A stretch of 22,094 nt of DNA from the NCBI GenBank assembly GCA_003149735.1, contig QANA01000013.1, positions 1 through 22,094 of the forward strand, in the 5' to 3' direction. The notes beneath the pieces are model-generated. The model was not told the DNA's origin, made no database searches, and worked only from the letters and a program-made list of their open reading frames with translations. Source of the DNA: Clostridiales bacterium. GTDB lineage: Bacteria > Bacillota_A > Clostridia > Christensenellales > Christensenellaceae. The position numbers and the translations under genes are program-made. Positions 1 to 6,816 of the stretch are shown piece after piece. Numbering within the stretch: the stretch's first letter is position 1; every line of letters begins with the position of its first letter.

Positions 1-32
1 CCCGTCTGACTTCCTGTTAGAAATCAGACGGG
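1..32. repeat. 9-bp perfect inverted repeat (hairpin) at the window edge
   Basis: CCCGTCTGA at 1-9 is the exact reverse complement of TCAGACGGG at 24-32, around a 14-base loop. In the minus direction it lies downstream of the tRNA-Arg gene and could be its terminator, but any T-tract would lie left of the window. In the plus direction it is followed only by ATTTG, a poor T-tract. Its function is therefore not settled. Confidence 0.5.
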
Positions 33-46
33 ATTTGTCCGTATGC

Positions 47-125
47 ACCCCGGAAACCGTCAGCTAACAGTTGATAAGTAAATTAGTTCCTTATCACTGT
101 TAAGCCAACGTTTTCGGGGTTTTTT
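47..125 (+). terminator. Long imperfect stem-loop with T6 tract abutting the tRNA 3' end
   Basis: ACCCCG (47-52) pairs with CGGGGT (115-120). The stem continues, with bulges, through TAACAG/CTGTTA and TGATAAG/CTTATCA to an 11-base loop at 79-89. Six Ts (120-125) follow on the plus strand, so it has the form of an intrinsic terminator for an unseen plus-strand gene to the left. The last T is the A of the encoded CCA of the minus-strand tRNA, so the two elements touch. It is unusually tall and bulged for a simple terminator, and a recombinase-related arrangement at a tRNA 3' end is an alternative. Confidence 0.6.
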
Positions 126-201
126 GGCGCACCTGCCGCGATTCGAACGCGGGACCTTCCGCTTAGGAGGCGGACGCTCTATCCTGCTGAGCTACAGATG
201 C
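125..201 (-). tRNA. tRNA-Arg (anticodon CCU)
   Basis: Read on the minus strand, the sequence folds as a full cloverleaf. The acceptor stem is GCATCTG/CAGGTGC with one G-T pair, the D-arm is GCTC/GAGC, and the anticodon stem is TCCGC/GCGGA enclosing loop CTCCTAA. The T-arm is CCGCG/CGCGG with loop TTCGAAT. The anticodon is CCT, which decodes AGG arginine codons. The discriminator G is followed by a genome-encoded CCA. Length is 77 nt including CCA. A consensus promoter lies immediately upstream, and a long stem-loop abuts the 3' end. Confidence 0.96.
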
Positions 202-228
202 GAGTGGTATATTTGAAAGCTAAACATT

Positions 229-257
229 ATTTTATACTGATGGCAGAGGCGTGTCAA
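229..257 (-). promoter_or_regulatory. Promoter of tRNA-Arg
   Basis: On the minus strand, TTGACA (257-252), a 17-base spacer and TAAAAT (234-229) form a near-consensus vegetative promoter. Transcription would begin near 222, about 20 bases before the mature tRNA 5' end. The strength fits a tRNA gene. Confidence 0.75.
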
Positions 258-304
258 GCGTTAAGGCGGAAGGCGGCGCATAGAATAGGAGAAAGGAGGA
301 AAAC

Positions 305-832
305 ATGAAAATCCACGGGAAAAAGTATCTTTATATTGCAGAGCGGAATTTTTATTGGCAGGATTTGGCTCGATTTTTTGGATATCATCCGCAATATTTA
401 CGGCAGGCGAATGAAAAACTGGGCAATTATGTGTTGAAGGGAGAAGAAGTTCAACTTCCCTATAAAGGCTGCGGAGCAGGTATTTTTTATAAAACCTTTG
501 CGTCGCAAACGTTGCTGCAGTTGTGTGACGGATTGGGTATGACGCCGGAACTTCTGCTGTCATATAATCCGGGATTATGGCCGCATAAGGTTTGCAATGG
601 GCAGACACTATTGCTGCCGGCCGATATACAAAGCTATCGAAATGCAAAAATAGTGCAGAAACAGGTGGGGGAGGCATCCCTTGGGGAATGCCTGTTTGCT
701 GCTAAAATGACACTGGAATTATTGGAACTGTTGAATCCCGATCGAGATATTCTGCATATGCAAAAGGGCGATTTGCTGCAAATGATCTGTTGGGAGGTAA
801 AACAGTCACTTCCAACTTTTTACGATTTCTGA
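305..832 (+). CDS. Cytoplasmic protein with three LysM-like domains
   Basis: This 175-residue protein appears to consist of three LysM-type modules, at about residues 8-52, 61-105 and 118-161. Each shows the pattern of a hydrophobic 'LxxLxxxxxxxxxxLxxxN' helix-turn followed by 'G(D/E/Q)xxxLP' or a similar end. LysM domains normally bind N-acetylglucosamine polymers such as peptidoglycan. There is no signal peptide or membrane segment, so it is not obviously exported; spore coat or cortex association is one possibility for such proteins, but that is inference. The ATG is chosen because AAGGAGG lies 4-5 bases upstream. It heads a same-strand series with the RelA/SpoT-domain gene, from which it is separated by about 100 bases with a separate promoter. 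The third module is the most divergent. Confidence 0.75.
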   Translation: MKIHGKKYLYIAERNFYWQDLARFFGYHPQYLRQANEKLGNYVLKGEEVQLPYKGCGAGIFYKTFASQTLLQLCDGLGMTPELLLSYNPGLWPHKVCNGQTLLLPADIQSYRNAKIVQKQVGEASLGECLFAAKMTLELLELLNPDRDILHMQKGDLLQMICWEVKQSLPTFYDF

Positions 833-895
833 TTTATGAAAAAAATGTGAAAAGAGCAAAAGAAAGAAATGACCGCTTTTTTCTTTTGACGGCTA

Positions 896-904
896 TGTTA
901 TAAT
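896..904 (+). promoter_or_regulatory. Extended -10 promoter before the RelA/SpoT-domain gene
   Basis: TATG at 894-897 plus TATAAT at 899-904 gives a perfect extended -10 (TGnTATAAT). No good -35 stands at 16-18 bases; the nearby TTGACG (886-891) is too close to act as one. The start site would be near 911, giving a leader of about 25 bases before the TTG start. Confidence 0.6.
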
Positions 905-935
905 AAAAGCAGGACATGATCGAGGAGAAATTACG

Positions 936-2309
936 TTGGATTTAGAAATTTTTGAATGTATATCCGAAGTACTGGAAGAGTATGAAGCAAAAAAGGATAT
1001 TTATAAGCTGATAGCGGAGGAAGTGAAAGACTTTTTTGAAAAAAGTGTATTTTCCGAAAGCAGATATGAGCTATCTTTGATTTATCGCATCAAGTCGGCT
1101 GCCAGTATTCGGGAAAAACTCATACGCAATAATTATGAAGTGCAGAAGAACGGAGCAGATAAACTTCTGGCACGTATGCAGGATATTATCGGGCTGCGCA
1201 TTGAGTGCAAGTTTATTGAGGAAGAGAAATATGCTTATGACCTGCTACGACAGCTGTTTCACAAAACAGAGGATCGGATTTATTACTATATGCCTTCCAT
1301 GCCCAGAATTCGCCTGAAATTATCGGAGAAGCAGCCGCAGCTGCAAAAAAACGGATTTGAAATCTATAAAATAGACGGTTATTTTATGATGGGCAAAGAG
1401 GCAGTCAGCTTTGAATTGCAGATTAAAGCGCTGGTTAACTCTTTCTGGAGCGAGATAGAGCATCGCGTTGTTTATAAAAACCGTGACTATATGCTCTCGG
1501 ATACCTTTGTGACCGATTTATTTACCTCCATTAAAGAAAGCCTGAATACGTTGGATAGTCAATTATATCTGCTGTATAAACGCTTTCGGCAGGATTCTGC
1601 GGCGCGGGATGAAGCAGTGGTTGAGCGTCAGAGAGAGCGCTCGGTAGAAATTTTTATTGCCAATATGGTATATGAAACCTTTGATCAGCTGATTTTGGAA
1701 CAACTGGGTTTTTCCATTGACTTTAAAGCCAGCTGCGATGCCATCATTCGCTATTTTATGGAGCGGGAACATGTCAATGAGATGGAAGATTATGGGCGAA
1801 TGATGATGCATATTTTTAATCGACTGGATCAGGCGAAAGACAGGCTACAACTGGTGGAACAGATCTTTTTTGATCGGGAACTTCATTATCCCGATGCGTT
1901 CACTCAGGCGCTTGGAGAATTGATCCGGCAGATGATCAATCAAAATTTCCGCTGGCATCTCTATTTTGCTATTCTTTTTGCCATGGAGGATAAACCCAAA
2001 GAAACCGCACTGGAAGAATTTGTAATATTCTATAAAAATGCAATTTTAGAGAACCGTATGCTGCTGGGGTTTGAAGAGCTGGATGAAGTGGAGGAACAGA
2101 GGATATTGAGCGATCTTCTGCAGAGCATAGCAGGGGTATTGCAGAAGCAGAAGAAAATTGAATTTTTGTGCGCAGAGGGGATGAAGCAGATTCATAAAGG
2201 GCTGAACTATATTTTGCCAGTGATCCGCGATGAACTTTCTCATGGAATTACCTGGGAAGCGTGCAAGGCTGAATATATGGAAAAATTTATAAACAGGATT
2301 TCCCGATAA
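936..2309 (+). CDS. Divergent RelA/SpoT-domain protein with long helical C-terminus
   Basis: Residues about 40-215 carry the RelA/SpoT nucleotidyltransferase fold: RIKSAASIREKL (51-62), the metal-binding Asp in MQDIIGLRI (D83), and ELQIKALVNSFWSEIEHRVVYK (160-181) with the catalytic E-x-Q (E160, Q162). Family members transfer pyrophosphate from ATP to GTP or GDP to make the alarmone (p)ppGpp, and the last motif resembles small synthetases of the RelQ type. The loop usually reading GYxSLH is here NGFEIYK (139-145). The guanine-stacking Tyr is thus Phe and the SLH is gone, so activity or substrate may differ. Residues about 220-457 are predicted helical and unrecognised; there is no HD hydrolase, TGS or ACT domain. 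The start is TTG at 936, preceded by GAGGAG; no ATG fits. It lies between a LysM protein and a YtxC-like sporulation protein. Confidence 0.75.
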   Translation: MDLEIFECISEVLEEYEAKKDIYKLIAEEVKDFFEKSVFSESRYELSLIYRIKSAASIREKLIRNNYEVQKNGADKLLARMQDIIGLRIECKFIEEEKYAYDLLRQLFHKTEDRIYYYMPSMPRIRLKLSEKQPQLQKNGFEIYKIDGYFMMGKEAVSFELQIKALVNSFWSEIEHRVVYKNRDYMLSDTFVTDLFTSIKESLNTLDSQLYLLYKRFRQDSAARDEAVVERQRERSVEIFIANMVYETFDQLILEQLGFSIDFKASCDAIIRYFMEREHVNEMEDYGRMMMHIFNRLDQAKDRLQLVEQIFFDRELHYPDAFTQALGELIRQMINQNFRWHLYFAILFAMEDKPKETALEEFVIFYKNAILENRMLLGFEELDEVEEQRILSDLLQSIAGVLQKQKKIEFLCAEGMKQIHKGLNYILPVIRDELSHGITWEACKAEYMEKFINRISR

Positions 2310-2462
2310 CTTGTACAAGGAACAGAAGATATATGCAAATAGAGAAGGAGGTTTGACGGAGGGATGCCTCAAAGTTCCTATGGAGAAGGGCTGGTCTGCT
2401 ATATCTCTATGCGGAATTCATGCATAAGGAAAAATTTTTCACAAAAAATAAATCAGGTAAAC

Positions 2463-2505
2463 CTTTTTTTCGCTTGCGCATATGGTTACAGTATGCGAAA
2501 AAAAG
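2463..2505 (+). promoter_or_regulatory. Stem-loop immediately before the ytxC-like ribosome site
   Basis: CTTTTTTTCGC (2463-2473) is the perfect reverse complement of GCGAAAAAAAG (2495-2505), an 11-bp stem. The loop of 21 bases contains a second possible pairing, CGCATA with TATGCG. The GAGGAGGGAGGGA ribosome site begins two bases after the stem. The rest of the 215-base gap (2310-2524) holds no convincing gene; CTTGTACAAG at 2310-2319 is a perfect 10-bp palindrome. The stem could influence translation or mRNA stability, which is inference. Confidence 0.45.
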
Positions 2506-2524
2506 CGAGGAGGGAGGGACCTGC

Positions 2525-3319
2525 TTGGAATATATTATCGGCATCAGCCGGCAAGATATAGCACTGCGCCCCTTGGTGGAACATCGTTTACCGCTGCAGA
2601 GTGTTTTAAACGGAAGTATCCAGATCAAAAGGGAAGCGGATAATTATATATGGATGGAACTGTGTGGCCCGGCACAGGTATTAGCCTTGGCGGAGATACT
2701 GGCAGATATCATTGTTGAAACTATGCAGATCAAGTTTTTGATGCATGAAATCCGGTATTTCCACGAAATATCTTCGGAACGGGAACAGTGTGAATTGTTG
2801 ATCGAAACGGTAAAATGCCTGTGGAAACAGGAAGGGAAAAGCGGAATCGAACGACAAAAGGCGGAAATCGGCAGGCGTATCGCCAAATGTATGTTGGAAG
2901 AAAGCAGGTTGATTTCTCTGGATGGGATTTTGCGTTTCCGGATGCAGGATTATTTGCACTGTTGGCGGGAAGCGTTGGATCAGGTTGCCCAGGAATTTAC
3001 TCTGCGCAAGGAACAAAAAGAATTTATCAAGCTGCTGCGTTATCTGGTGAGTATGAAAGACCCTGGAACGGAATATGTTTGCGTCTGTTTGGAACAGGAT
3101 GAGTATACAATGCGGGATTGCCGGGGCAGGGAGATCCGCATGGAAGATTATCTGTGGGAGGAAGATTCTACACGGGAAGATCGGTTGATCTCCCGATTGG
3201 TGGAGCTTTCTCCGGAGGTAATACAATTGGAGGATGTACAGGATGAGGTGCTGGTGCAGTTGTTGCGCGAAATTTTTGTGGGCAGAGTGCGCAGAGCACC
3301 TGAGCAAGTTGGGCAATAA
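2525..3319 (+). CDS. ytxC: YtxC-like putative sporulation protein
   Basis: The protein matches the YtxC family (found in endospore formers; biochemical role unknown). The best-preserved part is DGILRFRMQDYLHCW (133-147), followed by a helical stretch rich in Glu and Lys and KEFIKLLRYLV (165-175), then a C-terminal alpha/beta part that includes YVCVCLEQDEYTMRDCRG. No membrane segment or signal peptide is seen. The start is taken as TTG at 2525 because a strong GAGGAGGGAGGGA site precedes it and it gives 264 residues, close to the family size. An upstream in-frame ATG at 2420 would add 35 residues read through an AT-rich hairpin and lacks a ribosome site. A glutaredoxin gene follows after 44 bases. 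The gene supports an endospore-forming host. Confidence 0.7.
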   Translation: MEYIIGISRQDIALRPLVEHRLPLQSVLNGSIQIKREADNYIWMELCGPAQVLALAEILADIIVETMQIKFLMHEIRYFHEISSEREQCELLIETVKCLWKQEGKSGIERQKAEIGRRIAKCMLEESRLISLDGILRFRMQDYLHCWREALDQVAQEFTLRKEQKEFIKLLRYLVSMKDPGTEYVCVCLEQDEYTMRDCRGREIRMEDYLWEEDSTREDRLISRLVELSPEVIQLEDVQDEVLVQLLREIFVGRVRRAPEQVGQ

Positions 3320-3363
3320 ACGGAGCAATGATTTGTTTCCGATGGAATAGGAATGGTACACTT

Positions 3364-3624
3364 ATGAAAAAACTGACGATGTTTGTATTGGAGGATTGTC
3401 CTTATTGTAAGCAGGCTTTTGCGATACAGGAACAGCTGTGCAGGCAGGAGCCACGATATCGGGAGATTGAGATTCAGGTAATTGAGGAGGAGCAACATAA
3501 GGATATTGCAGCGCAATATGATTATTATTATGTTCCCTGCTATTTTATTGGCAAGCAGAAGCTGTTTGAAGGAGTTCCAACGCCGGAAATTATCCGCAAT
3601 GTATTGGAAACCGCGCTGCAATAG
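3364..3624 (+). CDS. Small glutaredoxin-like thiol oxidoreductase
   Basis: This 86-residue protein has a thioredoxin fold: beta strand MKKLTMFVLE, active-site CPYC (C12-C15), a middle helix, and cis-proline segment YYYVPCYFIG (about residues 51-60). CPYC is the classical glutaredoxin active site; proteins of this family reduce disulfides or mixed thiol adducts in the cytoplasm. A third Cys directly follows the cis-proline. The ATG at 3364 puts the first beta strand at the N-terminus as in the family; an in-frame ATG at 3328 would add 12 residues (MICFRWNRNGTL) that look like leader sequence. Neither start has a strong ribosome site, so translation may be coupled to the preceding ytxC-like gene. 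Physiological partner unknown. Confidence 0.75.
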   Translation: MKKLTMFVLEDCPYCKQAFAIQEQLCRQEPRYREIEIQVIEEEQHKDIAAQYDYYYVPCYFIGKQKLFEGVPTPEIIRNVLETALQ

Positions 3625-3633
3625 TGCACTGCC

Positions 3634-3662
3634 TTGAAAAGCGGCGCAGGCAATGTTACAAT
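3634..3662 (+). promoter_or_regulatory. Promoter of asnS
   Basis: TTGAAA (3634-3639), a 17-base spacer and TACAAT (3657-3662) form a good vegetative promoter. TG at 3654-3655 adds an extended -10. The start site would be near 3669, giving a leader of under 50 bases, too short for a T-box element. Confidence 0.75.
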
Positions 3663-3716
3663 AAAGAGACTAAAGAAAACAACGGATAGCCAAACGGGCA
3701 ATCACAGGAGGAATCG

Positions 3717-5105
3717 ATGCTGACGATAAAAGAGCTGTTCAGAAACGGAGAAGCATATGGTGGGCAGCAGGTAGAAGTAAACGGCTGGGTGCGCACTATT
3801 CGCGACAGCAAAGCAATTTGTTTTATCGAATTAAATGATGGAACTTTTTTTAAAAACCTGCAAATCGTATTTGAAGATGGAATCGTGGAGAATTTTAAAG
3901 AGATTTGCAAGATCGGTGCCGGCAGCGGCATTCTCTGCCGTGGAGAACTGGTACTGACGCCGGATGCAAAACAGCCTTTTGAGCTGCATGCCCGGCAGAT
4001 CATCCTGGAAGGTGCCTGCCCGCCGGATTATCCGCTGCAGAAGAAACGCCATTCCAATGAATATTTGCGCACCATTGCACATTTGCGCCCCAGAACGAAT
4101 ACCTTTTCGGCTGTATTCCGCGTGCGTTCGGCAGTGGCTTTTGCAATTCATAAATTTTTCCAGGAACAGAATTTTGTTTATGTGCATACACCATTGATCA
4201 CGACCAGCGACTGCGAAGGCGCAGGGCAGATGTTCCATGTGACGACGTTGGATATGGAAAATCCGCCCCGTACAGAGGATGGAAAAATCGATAGCAGCAA
4301 GGACTTCTTTGGAAAACCTGCCAATTTGACGGTATCTGGCCAGCTGCAGGGAGAAGCTTATGCCATGGCCTTTAAAAAGATTTACACATTTGGGCCGACC
4401 TTCCGTGCGGAAAACAGCAACACGCCTCGCCATGCATCCGAATTCTGGATGATAGAGCCGGAAATTGCCTTTGCGGATTTGCAGGACAATATGGATTTAG
4501 CAGAGCGCATGGTAAAATATATTATTCGTTACGTGATGGAAAACTACCCGGAAGAGATGGAATTTTTCAATAAATTCATCGATAAGGGTCTGCTGGAACG
4601 GCTGCAGAACATTCTGGATTCTGAATTTGCCCGCATTACTTATACGGAAGCGGTAGATATTCTGCTTAAATCCGGTCAAAAATTTGAATACCCGGTGAAG
4701 TGGGGAATAGACCTGCAGAGTGAGCATGAACGCTATATTACTGAAAAGGTTTATGGGAAGCCCGTATTTGTAACCGGGTATCCAAAGGAAATTAAAGCTT
4801 TCTATATGAGGCTCAATGAGGATGGCAAAACGGTAGCGGCTATGGACTTACTGGCGCCGGGCGTGGGGGAAATTATCGGTGGCAGCCAGAGAGAAGAACG
4901 TTGCGACGTTTTGGAGCAGCGCATTCTGGAAACGGGAATGAAGCTGGAAGACTATTGGTGGTATATGGAATTGCGTAAATTCGGCGGAGTAAAGCATGCC
5001 GGTTACGGATTGGGCTTTGAGCGGATGATCATGTATCTGACAGGTATGAGCAATATTCGCGATGTACTTCCGTTCCCCAGAGTTCCCAAGTGGGCAGAAT
5101 TTTAA
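3717..5105 (+). CDS. asnS: Asparagine--tRNA ligase
   Basis: The enzyme attaches asparagine to tRNA-Asn in the cytoplasm (ATP-dependent, class IIb). An N-terminal OB-fold anticodon-binding domain (about 1-110, including [14 protein letters not shown]) precedes the catalytic core. Motif 2 is [21 protein letters not shown], starting near residue 228. Motif 3 is [15 protein letters not shown] near 429, followed by RDVLPFPR. The wording [16 protein letters not shown] marks AsnRS rather than AspRS. At 462 residues it has the usual bacterial length. The ATG follows AGGAGGAATCG. It has its own promoter, and no clear terminator separates it from the glutaredoxin gene. A bidirectional terminator follows the stop codon. 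Confidence 0.97.
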   Translation: MLTIKELFRNGEAYGGQQVEVNGWVRTIRDSKAICFIELNDGTFFKNLQIVFEDGIVENFKEICKIGAGSGILCRGELVLTPDAKQPFELHARQIILEGACPPDYPLQKKRHSNEYLRTIAHLRPRTNTFSAVFRVRSAVAFAIHKFFQEQNFVYVHTPLITTSDCEGAGQMFHVTTLDMENPPRTEDGKIDSSKDFFGKPANLTVSGQLQGEAYAMAFKKIYTFGPTFRAENSNTPRHASEFWMIEPEIAFADLQDNMDLAERMVKYIIRYVMENYPEEMEFFNKFIDKGLLERLQNILDSEFARITYTEAVDILLKSGQKFEYPVKWGIDLQSEHERYITEKVYGKPVFVTGYPKEIKAFYMRLNEDGKTVAAMDLLAPGVGEIIGGSQREERCDVLEQRILETGMKLEDYWWYMELRKFGGVKHAGYGLGFERMIMYLTGMSNIRDVLPFPRVPKWAEF

Positions 5106-5130
5106 GTTGGAAATTGAAAAATATAAAAGG

Positions 5131-5161
5131 GCAAGGAACCTACGAGGTCCCTTGCTTTTTT
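5131..5161. terminator. Bidirectional intrinsic terminator between asnS and the GNAT gene
   Basis: GCAAGG-A-ACCT (5131-5141) pairs with AGGT-C-CCTTGC (5145-5155) around loop ACG, followed by six Ts on the plus strand. On the minus strand the stem is followed by CCTTTTATATTTTT, so it can also serve the convergent acetyltransferase gene. Confidence 0.85.
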
Positions 5162-5235
5162 GATATGGTATAGTTCGGCGAGGAAAAGTATAGCATATGG
5201 AAATGCAAAACTTCCGAATAGGTTGGAGCGATTTT

Positions 5236-5727
5236 TTATAACCTTTTTTCAAATAAAAGGAATTGGCAGGGTAAAGGCTGCCCAATTTCATCAAAATCAC
5301 AGGGATCTACATTGCAGGACTGCAATAATTTGGTAAATCCAAATCGCTGGTAGAGACGCATATTCTGCGGCTGATTCTCTTCAACGCCAATGGTAAGCGC
5401 GGAGAAACCGAGCTGCCGGGCGCGCTGACAGACAGCCTGTAACAAACCGCTGCCATAGCCCCGGCCGCGCAGTGTGCTGATGATGCGAAAGGCGCATAAA
5501 TAGGCTTTGCTGTAGCCATCGGCAAAAGAGGCATCCGGCAGACATTTAAATAGATATAGTTCACCGATTGGTTGCTTTTTTACTTCTGCGGTCCAAAATT
5601 CTGCGTTGCCATAAGCAATTTGATTGTAAAAATAGCGAAAAGTTTGGTTATGAGCAAATGGCCAGATTTGCTGCATTTCCTCCAGAGTACCTTTGCGATA
5701 AATAGGCGTAGCATCGTTGTGCAGCAT
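5236..5727 (-). CDS. GNAT-family N-acetyltransferase
   Basis: This 163-residue protein carries the acetyl-CoA binding signature LRGRGYGSGLL (86-96, R-G-x-G-Y/x-G/A) after a beta strand (AYLCAFRIIS). The C-terminal motif ALTIGVEENQPQNMRLYQRFGF (110-131) is typical of GNAT enzymes, with Asn and Tyr in the usual places. Such enzymes transfer an acetyl group to an amine; the acceptor cannot be inferred here. The start codon overlaps the stop of the upstream metallophosphoesterase gene (TGATG), and AGAGGA in that gene's end serves as ribosome site, so the two are translationally coupled. The product is soluble and cytoplasmic by sequence. Confidence 0.85.
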   Translation of the reverse strand: MLHNDATPIYRKGTLEEMQQIWPFAHNQTFRYFYNQIAYGNAEFWTAEVKKQPIGELYLFKCLPDASFADGYSKAYLCAFRIISTLRGRGYGSGLLQAVCQRARQLGFSALTIGVEENQPQNMRLYQRFGFTKLLQSCNVDPCDFDEIGQPLPCQFLLFEKRL

Positions 5728-6584
5728 CAGGATTCCTCTTTTTTGTTGTGTAGAGTAAGTATAAGAATTTCGGGCGGATTAAATAACCGAAAGGGAAAAG
5801 AACTATTACCCAATCCGCGTGTAATCGCCAGAGAGAAATTAGAAAAGTGATGCAAACCGGCGGTGTATTTTGGAAAAACGCCTTGCCCTGGAGCGAACAG
5901 GCCGCCGATGAGAGGCAGACGAAATTGGCCACCGTGCGCATGGCCGCTAAGCACCAATTGCACGTTTGCCCGGTTATAAAGCTCGATTAGCTCCGGCCGG
6001 TGGCTTAAAAGAATTTTAAATCCCGAAGCGGAAGCGCTTAAAGCCTGCAAGTGCTGCTGAAATACTGCCGTGCGGTGAGGGGATTTACTCTTTTGCTGAA
6101 AAGCCATATCGTCAAGCCCAAGCAGACAGATGGATTCTGTATTGCGATATAAAAATGCACTGCTATTTCGCAGCAAATGTACGCCTAATTGCTCTAATTG
6201 GGTGAATAAAGAAGCAACATGAGAATTTTTTGCCTCATTGTTGCCGCTGACATAATAAACGGGCGCTATTTGCAGGCAACCGGCCATCAACGTGAGCGCG
6301 GATTGCATGTTTGAACCAGTGTGCCCATCGATGAGATCTCCGCAAAAAGCGATCAGATCAGGCGCTTCCCGATGGAGGATTTCCAATACAGGCTGCTGAT
6401 CCGCGGGAAAGCGTTTATTGTGCAGATCTGCCAGACATGCGATGCGAAAACCATCAAAGGCCTCAGGTAATTCGACGCTGGAATATTCCAATCGTGTGAC
6501 AGAAAGACGGTTATTTTGTCGGTATAAAAATATGCTGAGCCCTAAACAGACCAGAATTGCCAAAAAAATATAGAACAATGGCAA
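5727..6584 (-). CDS. Membrane-anchored metallophosphoesterase (YkuE-like)
   Basis: An N-terminal hydrophobic helix (residues 4-20, FYIFLAILVCLGLSIFL) anchors the protein, leaving a calcineurin-type phosphoesterase domain on one side of the membrane. Metal ligands are visible: ADLHN (D53, H55), GDLID (D83), GNNE (N115), LSHRPE (H195) and SGHAHGGQ (H215, H217). The motif order matches the YkuE group of two-metal phosphoesterases; the natural substrate is unknown. The usual GNHE motif reads GNNE, so the histidine that normally assists catalysis is Asn. The ATG is preceded by AAGGAAAGGAG. It is the first gene of a two-gene operon, and a 16-bp palindrome lies upstream of its promoter. Confidence 0.85.
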   Translation of the reverse strand: MPLFYIFLAILVCLGLSIFLYRQNNRLSVTRLEYSSVELPEAFDGFRIACLADLHNKRFPADQQPVLEILHREAPDLIAFCGDLIDGHTGSNMQSALTLMAGCLQIAPVYYVSGNNEAKNSHVASLFTQLEQLGVHLLRNSSAFLYRNTESICLLGLDDMAFQQKSKSPHRTAVFQQHLQALSASASGFKILLSHRPELIELYNRANVQLVLSGHAHGGQFRLPLIGGLFAPGQGVFPKYTAGLHHFSNFSLAITRGLGNSSFPFRLFNPPEILILTLHNKKEES

Positions 6585-6604
6585 ACACTCCTTTCCTTTT
6601 TATC

Positions 6605-6613
6605 AGTATAGCA
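6605..6613 (-). promoter_or_regulatory. Extended -10 promoter of the metallophosphoesterase operon
   Basis: On the minus strand TATGC precedes TATACT (6610-6605), an extended -10, with no clear -35. The start would be near 6598, giving a very short leader that begins with the ribosome site region. Confidence 0.6.
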
Positions 6614-6648
6614 TATTGCACAGAGAAAAATGGGGAAAGGAAATAGTG

Positions 6649-6664
6649 TTTACATAAATGTAAA
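6649..6664. promoter_or_regulatory. 16-bp palindrome TTTACATAAATGTAAA (candidate operator)
   Basis: Two perfect 7-bp arms (TTTACAT, ATGTAAA) are separated by AA. The element lies about 51-66 bp upstream of the predicted start of the metallophosphoesterase operon, an activator-type position. Its half-site ATGTAAA recurs twice in front of the phosphate transporter gene. No specific regulator can be assigned. The remainder of the 6665-6765 gap holds nothing recognisable. Confidence 0.4.
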
Positions 6665-6765
6665 AATCATGACGGAGCGTATTTCCGGGTGCTTTTTGCA
6701 TATATAAAATTTTGCTGACCATTCAGTGCCAATGCCCTGCCGGGAAAGTATTGCCATCCAATATG

Positions 6766-6802
6766 AAAAAGAAAAAGGCACAGTCTTGTTGGAACTGTGC
6801 CT
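6766..6802 (-). terminator. Intrinsic terminator of lysA
   Basis: AGGCACAGT (6776-6784) and ACTGTGCCT (6794-6802) form a perfect 9-bp stem with a 9-base loop. On the minus strand it is followed by TTTTTCTTTTT. It lies 14 bases after the lysA stop. Confidence 0.9.
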
Positions 6803-6816
6803 CTTAATATGTGTGT

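Noticed and set aside
1..125. CRISPR-like or tandem repeat structure at the left edge
   Set aside because: There are two unrelated hairpins, with no repeated unit and no regular spacing.
886..904. TTGACG taken as the -35 of the TATAAT at 899
   Set aside because: The spacer would be seven bases, far too short; the -10 is better explained as an extended -10.
2364..2561. 65-codon plus-strand open frame between the RelA/SpoT-domain gene and the ytxC-like gene
   Set aside because: It runs through the hairpin and ribosome site of the next gene and into its coding sequence, has low-complexity basic content and no recognisable domain; its ribosome site spacing is poor.
3625..3716. T-box leader before asnS
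   Set aside because: The gap is only 92 bases, holds a good promoter, and shows no T-box core sequence or terminator hairpin.
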